Positions 1 through 5,117 of a stretch of 5,143 bases of DNA are shown piece after piece. A model generated the notes under the pieces. The model worked only from the letters and a program-made list of their open reading frames with translations, made no database searches and was not told where the DNA came from. This stretch comes from Kiritimatiellia bacterium (GTDB lineage: Bacteria; Verrucomicrobiota; Kiritimatiellia; CAIQIC01; Lenti-01). The stretch lies in contig JAHDSS010000390.1 in the NCBI GenBank assembly GCA_018432565.1, forward strand, positions 1-5,143, in the 5' to 3' direction. Each line of letters starts with the position of its first letter. Position 1 is the stretch's first letter. The translations under genes were made by a program, and so were the position numbers.

Positions 1-945
1 ATTTTGAATTCGAGTCCATGCCGTTCGGTAGTCCATGTTCAGGAGGCGGTCCAGGGCCAGCATCAACACGATGCTGATCAGGAAAATGGGATAGCCCGAA
101 TAGTCATGCCACAGGTCCATCGCGGCGTCCTGCCCGAAAAACGCGGCGGCCACCACCACCAGGATGACCCGGCAGATGTTCGCCACCACGGCCACCGGCA
201 CGCTGAAAAGAAACAACACCCACTTCTTGACCAGGGTCTTCTGGCTGTACCACGCGTAAAAGCCCATCAGCGCCGTCATCGCCAGCAGCGACCGCAGCCC
301 GCTGCATTCCGGCGCCACGTTGAAGGCAAACGAATTGCCGCTGCCGGAATACAGCCCCGCGCCCACCCGCTGTACCTCCAGCCCGAATCCGTTCAGAATC
401 CCCGCCGACACCGCCGTCGCCAGCAGCCGAAGCGGCGCCGTCATGCTGTCAATGAAGTTCAGCGGAATCGCCAGGAACAGATAGCTGCAGGGAAACAACA
501 GCCAGCGGGCCACGCCCCACCCATATAAAAGGAAAGGCAGTCCCCAGAGCAGCACAATCAGGCCCGCCACGGAGATGCGCGGCTGCTGGGCCAGCACGCC
601 CATCCAGTGCAGCCCCAGCCCCAGCGCCACCACCCCGGCCCCGCGCCAGTCCACCCGGCGCGGCGCGGACCCAATCTCCCGCCGGCGCATCCACAGCGCT
701 GCCAGACTCGCCAGCGGCAGAAACATGCCGTAGGCATAGTCCCCCGCCCACCGCGTGCGCAGCCACAAAAACACCGAATGGCGCGCCGTCGCCACTTCCT
801 GGCTGTTGCCATGCAGATGAAACACGAAAAACAGCGCCCCCGCCACCACCGCCCAGAACCCGATCTCGCGCTGGGCGGCCGGCGTCAGACGCGTCCAGCG
901 GAATCCGCCCCACCAAGCCTTCAGTTGTCCCAGAGTTCCTTGCAT
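1..945 (-). CDS. Exosortase family protein (membrane cysteine transpeptidase-like), 3' end outside window
   Basis: Exosortases are inner-membrane enzymes that recognise a C-terminal sorting tag (PEP-CTERM-like: short motif, transmembrane helix, basic tail), cleave it and pass the protein on to the envelope or exopolysaccharide matrix. Translating the minus strand from the ATG at 945-943 gives 315 open codons with no stop before the window edge. The chain is very hydrophobic, with about eight predicted membrane segments (roughly residues 28-44, 70-86, 101-119, 124-141, 144-165, 216-233, 242-275, 283-302). Family motifs are clear: YAYGMFLPL at 70-78; PECSGLRSLLAM with catalytic Cys214 (codon 306-304); NICRVI with Arg259 (codon 171-169); and WHDYSGYPIF with His280 (codon 108-106). 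The Cys/Arg/His triad is therefore intact. The final histidine motif lies 35 residues before the edge, so either only a short tail is missing or a C-terminal EpsI-like domain follows. There is no clear Shine-Dalgarno before the ATG. The subtype and target tag cannot be told here. Confidence 0.93.
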   Translation of the reverse strand, partial: MQGTLGQLKAWWGGFRWTRLTPAAQREIGFWAVVAGALFFVFHLHGNSQEVATARHSVFLWLRTRWAGDYAYGMFLPLASLAALWMRRREIGSAPRRVDWRGAGVVALGLGLHWMGVLAQQPRISVAGLIVLLWGLPFLLYGWGVARWLLFPCSYLFLAIPLNFIDSMTAPLRLLATAVSAGILNGFGLEVQRVGAGLYSGSGNSFAFNVAPECSGLRSLLAMTALMGFYAWYSQKTLVKKWVLFLFSVPVAVVANICRVILVVVAAAFFGQDAAMDLWHDYSGYPIFLISIVLMLALDRLLNMDYRTAWTRIQN

Positions 946-957
946 GCGAGGACCCGG

Positions 958-986
958 AACATAGCCGAAGACCGGGCCGATTGCAA
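958..986 (-). promoter_or_regulatory. Candidate promoter of the exosortase gene
   Basis: Read on the minus strand, TTGCAA (986-981) and TATGTT (963-958) are separated by exactly 17 bases, each matching 4 of 6 sigma-70 consensus positions. The -10 hexamer ends only 12 bases before the ATG at 945, so the transcript would be nearly leaderless, which agrees with the absence of a ribosome binding site there. This is a weak call from hexamer matching only. Confidence 0.3.
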
Positions 987-998
987 ATGGCAAAACCG

Positions 999-1200
999 GG
1001 CAAACAGGCAAACGGGCGCATCTGCGATTGGGTGGAGGGTGAAAGGCCTGCGGCTCACCCGGAGGGTTCGCCCTACCTGTTAGGCATCCGACCGGTCGGG
1101 GTAGGGCGAGGCATCCCTGCCGAGCCGGGCTGTTTGCCCATTTGGCCATCGCGAATGCACCGAATCGCAGATGCGCCCCGCCCCAGGCAAACAGGCAAAC
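999..1200. repeat. Palindromic repeat element with flanking 15-bp direct repeats (MITE/REP-like) in the divergent intergenic region
   Basis: The 321-base gap between the two divergent genes has no convincing protein-coding gene; its centre is repetitive. An inverted repeat of 21 bases with one mismatch pairs 1014-1034 with 1158-1178. Nested inside are cggctc (1051-1056) with gagccg (1122-1127) and the perfect 9-base pair cgccctacc (1069-1077) with ggtagggcg (1100-1108), whose loop contains the palindrome accggt. The octamer aggcatcc occurs at 1082-1089 and 1109-1116. Just outside the arms, the 15-mer ggcaaacaggcaaac is present twice and identical, at 999-1013 and 1186-1200. Terminal inverted arms inside direct repeats resemble a small non-autonomous mobile element or a repetitive extragenic palindrome. 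The direct repeats could be a target duplication, although 15 bases is long for one. As RNA or single-stranded DNA it could fold into a long hairpin. It has no transposase. Confidence 0.6.
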
Positions 1201-1206
1201 CGGGCA

Positions 1207-1235
1207 TTGCGCCCCGCCGGTCATTTTCCTAGGAT
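1207..1235 (+). promoter_or_regulatory. Candidate promoter of the KTSC-PLD gene
   Basis: TTGCGC (1207-1212) and TAGGAT (1230-1235) are 17 bases apart; the -10 matches 4 of 6 consensus bases, the -35 only 3. The octamer TAGGATGG recurs at the -10 of the yicC promoter further along, which adds some weight. A start near 1242 would leave a leader of about 25 bases. Confidence 0.4.
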
Positions 1236-1266
1236 GGCCCTTTCAACTCTGAAAGCGAGATCCCCC

Positions 1267-2067
1267 ATGACACGACACCCCCTGGCCATTGCCGTCCTCC
1301 TCGCCTGCGCCGCCGCGGCCGCCGCCGCCCCCCTCACCGAACGCCTGGACACCGGGCACGAATGGCTGCGCGATGTCGCCTTTGAATACGAAGAAGGGGA
1401 CGCCGCCGGCACCCTCCACCTCTGCTTGGGAAGCGATCCCGCCCCAATCCGCTACTTCGAAGTGCCGCTGGACGTCTGGAACGAATTCAAGGCCGCCGAG
1501 TCCAAGGGGTCGTTCTATTCCACCCGGATCCGGCAGGGCTATGAACGCCAGTACGGCAAGTCCCGCCAGGAGATCTTCGACTCCCCCCTGCCCGTCCAGA
1601 CCTCCGTCAACGCCCTGTGCGCGTTCAACGAGGAATGCGAACCCGTCGTGCTGGAGGCCATCGGCAAATCCCGCGAAAGCATCTATGTCGCCGCCTACGC
1701 CTTCACCCGCACCCGCATCGCCGCCGCCCTCGTCCGCGCCCGGCAGCGCGGCGTCCGCGTCGAAGTCAAAATGGACGTCAACCAGGCCGATTTCGCCGGA
1801 GCGCAGCGCCTGCTCGACTATCTGCGCCGCGAAGACATCCCCGTCACCCTGATCCATACCGCCGGCGACTATTCCGCCATGCACAACAAATTCATGATTT
1901 TCGACATGCGCTGGGTCGTCACCGGCAGCTACAACTTCACCACCACCGCCCAGGTCTCCAACTGGGAAAACCTCGTCTGGCTCGACTCCCCCGACATGGC
2001 CGAACAGTACAAACAGGCCTGGGACGCCATCGTCTCCGACGAGGTCCACGAACCCGCCGCGCATTGA
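1267..2067 (+). CDS. Exported KTSC-like domain plus phospholipase D-like (single HKD) protein
   Basis: This is a 266-residue predicted exported member of the phospholipase D superfamily, whose single-motif members act as homodimeric nucleases or phosphodiesterases via a phospho-histidine intermediate. The HKD motif is complete: H206-N-K208, D213, then G220-S221-x-N223, followed by NWEN at 232-235. Upstream, IYVAAYAFT at 139-147 and the VRVEVKMD strand at 163-170 fit the Nuc-type PLD fold. Residues about 35-93 (RYFEVPLDVWNEF, then AESKGSFY and IRQGY) resemble the KTSC domain, a small domain of unknown role. The start at 1267 is preferred over the in-frame ATG at 1171 because it gives a proper signal peptide (MTRHPLAIAVLLAC followed by an alanine run, cleavage near residue 21) and lies downstream of the promoter; the 1171 start lies in repeat DNA. 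LLAC at 11-14 is a poor lipobox, so lipidation is possible but not favoured. The ribosome binding site is weak (GAG at 1257-1259). The substrate (DNA, RNA or lipid) cannot be decided. Confidence 0.88.
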   Translation: MTRHPLAIAVLLACAAAAAAAPLTERLDTGHEWLRDVAFEYEEGDAAGTLHLCLGSDPAPIRYFEVPLDVWNEFKAAESKGSFYSTRIRQGYERQYGKSRQEIFDSPLPVQTSVNALCAFNEECEPVVLEAIGKSRESIYVAAYAFTRTRIAAALVRARQRGVRVEVKMDVNQADFAGAQRLLDYLRREDIPVTLIHTAGDYSAMHNKFMIFDMRWVVTGSYNFTTTAQVSNWENLVWLDSPDMAEQYKQAWDAIVSDEVHEPAAH

Positions 2068-2093
2068 CGCCGCGCACGGCCCCGGCGTAGGAT
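2064..2093 (+). promoter_or_regulatory. Promoter of the yicC-gmk-coaC-coaB operon
   Basis: TTGACG (2064-2069, 5 of 6 consensus) overlaps the stop codon of the preceding gene; 18 bases later comes TAGGAT (2088-2093, 4 of 6). A start near 2100 gives a leader of about 37 bases to the yicC ATG. A perfect 6-base dyad, acgccg (2067-2072) with cggcgt (2083-2088), fills the spacer and could be an operator or a weak hairpin at the end of the upstream transcript; it has no T tract. The promoter also argues against translation from the ATG at 2092. Confidence 0.55.
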
Positions 2094-2136
2094 GGTTCAG
2101 CAGGTCGGCCCGTTGCCGGCCGGAACGGAAAAGCGG

Positions 2137-3024
2137 ATGAGTTTGATGAGCATGACAGGCCGCGGCGCCGGCGCCGCGACAGGATCCCTGGCCCGCGTCG
2201 AGGCCGAACTCAGCAGTGTCAATCGCAAGACCCTCGACATCGCCGTCAACCTGCCCCGGTTTCTCTCATCCTTCGAAGCCCCGGTCCAGCACCAGATCCG
2301 GCAGGCCCTTTCCCGCGGACGCATCACCGGCGAAATCCGCGTCGTCTGGACCCCCCGGGCCCAGGCCGCCTCCGTGCGCGTGGACGAAGCCCTGGCCCGC
2401 GCCCATCTCGCCGCCCTCCGCGCCGCCGCCCGCCGGCTCCGCCTGCCCGACAACCTCCAGGCGGCCGACCTCCTGAACCTGCCGGACGTGCTGGTGCTCG
2501 AACACCGCACCGCCGATGTCGCCCGCCTCGCTCCGCTGCTGACGAAAGCCCTCGCCGCCGCCCTCCGTCGCCTGCAAACCATGCGCCGCCGCGAAGGCGC
2601 CGCCCTCGGCCGCGACCTGCGCCGCCGCCTCAATGCTCTCGCCGCCGCCGCCGCCCGCATCGAAACCCGCGCCCCCCGCGTCGCCGACGCCTACCGAAAG
2701 GCCCTCCTCGCCCGCCTCCGCGATGTCCTCCCCGGCCAAGACCTCGCCGGTGACGATCGCCTCCTCAAGGAAATCGCCCTCTTCGCCGATCGCGCCGACA
2801 TCACCGAAGAACTCGTCCGCCTCCGCAGCCATCTCGCCCAGGCCCGCGGCCTCCTCCGCACCGGCGGCGTCGCCGGCCGCACCCTCGATTTCCTCGTGCA
2901 GGAAATGGGCCGCGAAATCAACACCATCGGCTCCAAGGCCAATGACGGCGACATCACCCGCCGGGTCATCACGTTCAAAACCGAGCTTGAACGCATCCGC
3001 GAACAGGTCCAGAACATCGAATAG
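2137..3024 (+). CDS. yicC: YicC/YloC family endoribonuclease
   Basis: YicC-type proteins are cytoplasmic metal-dependent endoribonucleases; in E. coli YicC has been linked to turnover of the small RNA RyhB. The 295-residue product is close to the usual length (E. coli 287). The N-terminal YicC domain shows SMTGRG at 5-10, SVNRKTLDI at 27-35, LSRGRI at 58-63 and MRRREGAALGRDL at 149-161. The C-terminal DUF1732 domain (about 211-295) shows ADITEELVRLRSHL at 220-233, GRTLDFLVQEMGRE at 247-260, INTIGSKAND at 261-270 and the tail ELERIREQVQNIE. The middle (about 80-200) is rich in Ala and Arg and less conserved. The ATG at 2137 is chosen because GGAA at 2127-2130 sits 6 bases before it and SMTG falls near residue 5 as in relatives; ATG 2146 is an alternative. 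It is first in the operon, 17 bases before gmk, as in many bacteria. Confidence 0.93.
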   Translation: MSLMSMTGRGAGAATGSLARVEAELSSVNRKTLDIAVNLPRFLSSFEAPVQHQIRQALSRGRITGEIRVVWTPRAQAASVRVDEALARAHLAALRAAARRLRLPDNLQAADLLNLPDVLVLEHRTADVARLAPLLTKALAAALRRLQTMRRREGAALGRDLRRRLNALAAAAARIETRAPRVADAYRKALLARLRDVLPGQDLAGDDRLLKEIALFADRADITEELVRLRSHLAQARGLLRTGGVAGRTLDFLVQEMGREINTIGSKANDGDITRRVITFKTELERIREQVQNIE

Positions 3025-3025
3025 C

Positions 3026-3031
3026 AAGGAG
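3026..3031 (+). promoter_or_regulatory. Ribosome binding site of gmk
   Basis: AAGGAG lies 10 bases before the ATG at 3042, just after the yicC stop. It is the best Shine-Dalgarno of the operon and supports this start over the internal ATG at 3072, which would begin right at the P-loop strand. Confidence 0.7.
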
Positions 3032-3041
3032 ACACAAGCGC

Positions 3042-3683
3042 ATGAAGGGAATCAAGCCCAGCTGGAACAACATGATCTTCGTCGTGTCGGCGCCGTCCGG
3101 CGCCGGCAAAACCACCCTCTGCGACAAGCTGCAGAAGGAATTCAAGGACATCCACTACGCCGTCACCGCCACCACCCGCGAACCCCGCGAAGGCGAAGTG
3201 GACGGCAAAAGCTACTACTTCATGACCCGCGAAGGCTTTGAAAAGCGCCTCGCCGAAGGCGGCTTTATCGAAAGCGCCGTCGTCCACGGCAACCTCTACG
3301 GCTCTCCCAAGGCCCCCGTCGTCGCCGCCCTCGAGGAAGGCTGCGACGTTCTCATGAATCTCGATGTCCAGGGCGCCGCCGCCGTCCGCCAGACCATCCG
3401 CTCCTGCCCCGAAGGCGATCCGCTCAAGCGCACCCTCGTGGACATCTTCGTCGTCCCCCCCTCCACCGAAGTCCTCCGCAACCGCCTCGTCGTCCGCGGC
3501 ACCGACAGCCTCGACGTCATCGAAAAACGCATGAAGCAGGCCCGCGAGGAAATCTCCCACTGGAACGAATACACCTACATGGTCGTCAACGACGACCTCG
3601 CCGAAGCCTACGACCACATGCGCTCCATTATTCTGGCCGAACGCCACCGCAACGACAACCGCCGCGAGGAATACCATGGCTGA
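3042..3683 (+). CDS. gmk: Guanylate kinase
   Basis: Guanylate kinase transfers phosphate from ATP to GMP (or dGMP), giving GDP for nucleotide and (p)ppGpp pools; it is cytoplasmic and normally essential. The 213-residue product has the usual bacterial length. The P-loop is SAPSGAGKTT (16-25). The GMP-binding segment is TTREPREGEVDGKSYYF (44-60), with R46, R49, E52, Y58 and Y59 in the expected places, followed by NLYG (84-87) and LDVQGA (108-113 region). The lid/adenine region contains NRLVVRGTD (147-155) and the C-terminal MVVNDDLAEAYD (180-191) matches the family's conserved end. The gene follows yicC by 17 bases and overlaps coaC by 8 bases (the sequence ATGGCTGA holds the next start and this stop), which suggests translational coupling. 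rpoZ, often located directly after gmk, is absent here. Confidence 0.97.
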   Translation: MKGIKPSWNNMIFVVSAPSGAGKTTLCDKLQKEFKDIHYAVTATTREPREGEVDGKSYYFMTREGFEKRLAEGGFIESAVVHGNLYGSPKAPVVAALEEGCDVLMNLDVQGAAAVRQTIRSCPEGDPLKRTLVDIFVVPPSTEVLRNRLVVRGTDSLDVIEKRMKQAREEISHWNEYTYMVVNDDLAEAYDHMRSIILAERHRNDNRREEYHG

Positions 3684-4224
3684 CGCCCCCAAAATCATTC
3701 TCGGCGTCACCGGCTCCATCGCCGCCTACAAGGCGCCCGAGATCGTCCGCCTGATGCAGAAGCAGCACTGGGACCCCTGGGTCGTGCTGACCGCCTGCGC
3801 CACCCAGTACATCGGTGTGCTGCCCCTGCGCGCCCTCACCGGCCACCCCGTGCCGGCCGGCACCTTCGCCGAGGCCCCGCCCGACACCTACTCCCACCTC
3901 GCCCTCTCCGCCGGCGCCGCCGCGATGGTCGTCGCCCCCTGCTCCGCGCAAACCCTCGCCCGCCTCGCCTGGGGCTTTGCCGACGACATGCTCTCCGCCA
4001 CCGCCCTCGCCTGCGAGGCGCCCCTGCTCGTCGCCCCCGCCATGAACACCCGCATGTGGCGCCATCCCGCCGTGCAGGAAAATGTCGAACGCCTCCGCCA
4101 GCGCGGCGTGCGCATCATTCCGCCCGGCACGGGCGAACTCGCCTGCGGCGACACCGGCCCGGGACGCCTCGCCGAGCTGCCCGACATCCTTCGCGCCGTC
4201 GAAGACGTCCTCGCCGCGGGCTGA
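3676..4224 (+). CDS. coaC: Phosphopantothenoylcysteine decarboxylase (CoaC half of CoaBC)
   Basis: This FMN-dependent flavoprotein decarboxylates 4'-phosphopantothenoyl-cysteine to 4'-phosphopantetheine in coenzyme A synthesis. The 182 residues cover exactly the CoaC domain. Visible motifs are GVTGSIAAYKA (10-20, flavin-binding loop), the catalytic His74 in YSHLALS, GFADDMLS (100-107), PAMNTRMW (121-128) with Asn124, and GELACGDTGPGR (153-164) with Cys157; these match the His/Asn/Cys active residues of E. coli CoaC. The segment APCSAQTLARLA (87-98) departs from the common APATANTI pattern, but E. coli also varies there. The ATG overlaps the gmk end by 8 bases. The frame ends at TGA 4222-4224, one codon before the coaB GTG and in the same frame, so this is either a free-standing decarboxylase or the first half of a bifunctional coaBC interrupted by a stop. 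Confidence 0.93.
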   Translation: MADAPKIILGVTGSIAAYKAPEIVRLMQKQHWDPWVVLTACATQYIGVLPLRALTGHPVPAGTFAEAPPDTYSHLALSAGAAAMVVAPCSAQTLARLAWGFADDMLSATALACEAPLLVAPAMNTRMWRHPAVQENVERLRQRGVRIIPPGTGELACGDTGPGRLAELPDILRAVEDVLAAG

Positions 4225-4227
4225 ACC

Positions 4228-4872
4228 GTGAACGTGCTGGTCACCGCCGGCCCCACCCGCGAAGCCATTGATCCCGTCCGCTTCGTCAGCAACCGCTCCA
4301 GCGGCAGGATGGGCTACGCCCTCGCCGCCGCCGCGCGCCGCGCCGGCCACGCCGTCCGCCTCGTCTCCGGCCCCGTCGCCCTCGATCCGCCTCCCGGCGT
4401 CCGGCTCGTCCGCGTCGTCTCCGCCGCCGACATGCTCGCCGCCGTCGAACAAAATCTGCCGTGGTGCGACCTGCTCGTCATGGCCGCCGCCGTCGCCGAC
4501 TGGCGTCCGAAACATCCCGCGGCCCACAAGCTCAAGAAAGCCGACGGTCCGCCCGTCATCGAGTGGGAACCCGCCCCCGATATCCTCGCCGCGATCGCCC
4601 CGCGAAAGAAATCCTCCCAGGTCTTCTGCGGCTTCGCCGCCGAAACCCGCGCCCTCGCCCGCGAAGCCAAACGCAAGCTCCGCGAAAAACATCTCGATGT
4701 GATCGCCGCCAACGACGTCTCCCGATCCGACCGCGGATTCGATTCCGACCGCAACGAACTCGCCGTTTTCTTCGCCGGCGGGCCCGTCCGGCGCATCCCC
4801 CTCGCCAGAAAATCCGTCTGCGCCGCCCGCTTGATCTCGTGGCTCGAAAAAATCGCCGCGAAAAAAAAGTGA
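4228..4872 (+). CDS. coaB: Phosphopantothenate-cysteine ligase (CoaB half of CoaBC)
   Basis: The enzyme joins 4'-phosphopantothenate and L-cysteine, in bacteria usually with CTP through an acyl-cytidylate intermediate, making the substrate of CoaC. The 214-residue product is a complete CoaB domain: VLVTAGPTREAIDPVRF (3-19), SNRSSGRMGYALA (21-33) with Asn22 matching the E. coli Asn210 region, VSGP (46-49), AAAVADWRP (86-94), the lysine cluster KLKK (101-104) near the essential Lys289 of E. coli, GFAAET (135-140) and ANDVS (161-165). The end is lysine-rich. GTG at 4228 is the only sensible start, lying three bases after the coaC stop in the same frame; no good ribosome binding site precedes it, so translation probably depends on ribosomes finishing coaC. 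Together with coaC the length would be about 398 residues, like an ordinary fused CoaBC (E. coli 406). Confidence 0.93.
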   Translation: MNVLVTAGPTREAIDPVRFVSNRSSGRMGYALAAAARRAGHAVRLVSGPVALDPPPGVRLVRVVSAADMLAAVEQNLPWCDLLVMAAAVADWRPKHPAAHKLKKADGPPVIEWEPAPDILAAIAPRKKSSQVFCGFAAETRALAREAKRKLREKHLDVIAANDVSRSDRGFDSDRNELAVFFAGGPVRRIPLARKSVCAARLISWLEKIAAKKK

Positions 4873-4921
4873 AAAATTTTCCGAAAAGGGATTGACGTTG
4901 TTAATAACTTCGCATTAGTGT
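4871..4921 (+). promoter_or_regulatory. Strong candidate promoter for the lysine-rich protein gene
   Basis: TTGACG (4892-4897) is followed after 18 bases by TAGTGT (4916-4921), the same -35 hexamer and spacing as the yicC promoter. An A/T tract at 4871-4881 (gaaaaattttc) lies where an UP element would bind the RNA polymerase alpha subunit. The drop in GC content just after coaB supports a real control region. A start near 4928 would give a leader of about 180 bases. The -10 hexamer is weak (3 of 6), so its exact position is uncertain. No Rho-independent terminator is visible after coaB. Confidence 0.55.
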
Positions 4922-4942
4922 CTCAATCAACGAGATGAGAGT

Positions 4943-5017
4943 GTGAAAAAGAGGAACGAATCCGAAGACCTCCCGCGCCGATTCATGGCCGCCTGTTCCC
5001 CGCGTCGAGCGATCTAA
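4943..5017 (+). CDS. Possible small leader ORF (24 codons, GTG start)
   Basis: A short basic frame beginning MKKRNESEDLPRR and ending in RRAI before TAA lies about 15 bases after the predicted transcription start. Only a weak purine-rich stretch (GATGAGAG) precedes the GTG. No family is recognised. It may be a chance frame in untranslated leader. Confidence 0.15.
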   Translation: MKKRNESEDLPRRFMAACSPRRAI

Positions 5018-5045
5018 GCGAACCGAAACCACAGGACAATGTTTC

Positions 5046-5117
5046 ATGAACACTCTAAATAACCTGACCGCCTTTGAGCGTCAGGACGGAAGGGGGGGAA
5101 ATACACCATGGCAGTAA
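5046..5117 (+). CDS. Possible small leader ORF (23 codons) overlapping the next gene's start
   Basis: AGGA at 5033-5036 stands 9 bases before an ATG at 5046, a good initiation geometry. The frame starts MNTLNNLTAFERQDGRGG and stops at TAA 5115-5117, ten bases into the next gene in another frame. Translation of it would run through the hairpin at 5063-5085 and over the downstream ribosome binding site, so it could couple or gate translation of the lysine-rich protein. No homologue is recognised, and the frame may be fortuitous. Confidence 0.25.
   Translation: MNTLNNLTAFERQDGRGGNTPWQ
5063..5085 (+). promoter_or_regulatory. Leader hairpin just before the ribosome binding site
   Basis: CCTGAC (5063-5068) pairs perfectly with GTCAGG (5080-5085); after a one-base bulge (C5069), GC at 5070-5071 pairs with GC at 5078-5079, closing a six-base loop. 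The stem ends two bases before the purine-rich ribosome binding region. It lacks a T tract, so it is not a terminator; a translation-control or mRNA-stability role is inferred. Confidence 0.4.
5088..5100 (+). promoter_or_regulatory. G-rich ribosome binding site of the lysine-rich protein
   Basis: The purine run GGAAGGGGGGGAA contains seven consecutive G residues (5092-5098) and ends seven bases before the ATG at 5108. It fixes that start codon. Such a long G run is unusual for a Shine-Dalgarno and is also prone to length change. Confidence 0.6.

Noticed and set aside
4..1083. Several open frames on both strands over the first kilobase (for example plus 4-528, minus 449-1021)
   Set aside because: They are low-complexity Arg/His/Gln/Gly-rich shadows of the exosortase, whose own frame shows membrane helices and all family motifs.
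999..1200. CRISPR array
   Set aside because: Only two copies of the direct repeat 187 bases apart and an internal palindrome; no regular repeat-spacer pattern.
1243..2064. Long minus-strand open frame opposite the KTSC-PLD gene
   Set aside because: Gly/Val/Asp-rich translation typical of antisense to GC-rich coding DNA; the plus frame has a complete HKD motif and a signal peptide.
2092..2136. Upstream ATG at 2092 as the yicC start
   Set aside because: It lies in the predicted -10 region, lacks a ribosome binding site and adds 15 residues not seen in relatives; ATG 2137 has a good GGAA site.
4222..4224. TGA read as a recoded sense codon (Gly, Trp or Sec)
   Set aside because: TGA is the normal stop of the PLD-like gene, gmk and coaB in this window, and a usable GTG start follows at once.
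3628..4692. 354-codon minus-strand open frame opposite coaC and coaB
   Set aside because: Gly/Ala/Asp/Glu-rich antisense shadow; the plus strand encodes two recognisable enzymes with intact active sites.
3676..4872. coaBC as a pseudogene
   Set aside because: Both halves are full-length domains with conserved catalytic residues and no frameshift.
4850..4885. Rho-independent terminator after coaB
   Set aside because: The A-rich and AAAAATTTT tracts are not preceded by a GC-rich hairpin; the tract fits an UP element better.
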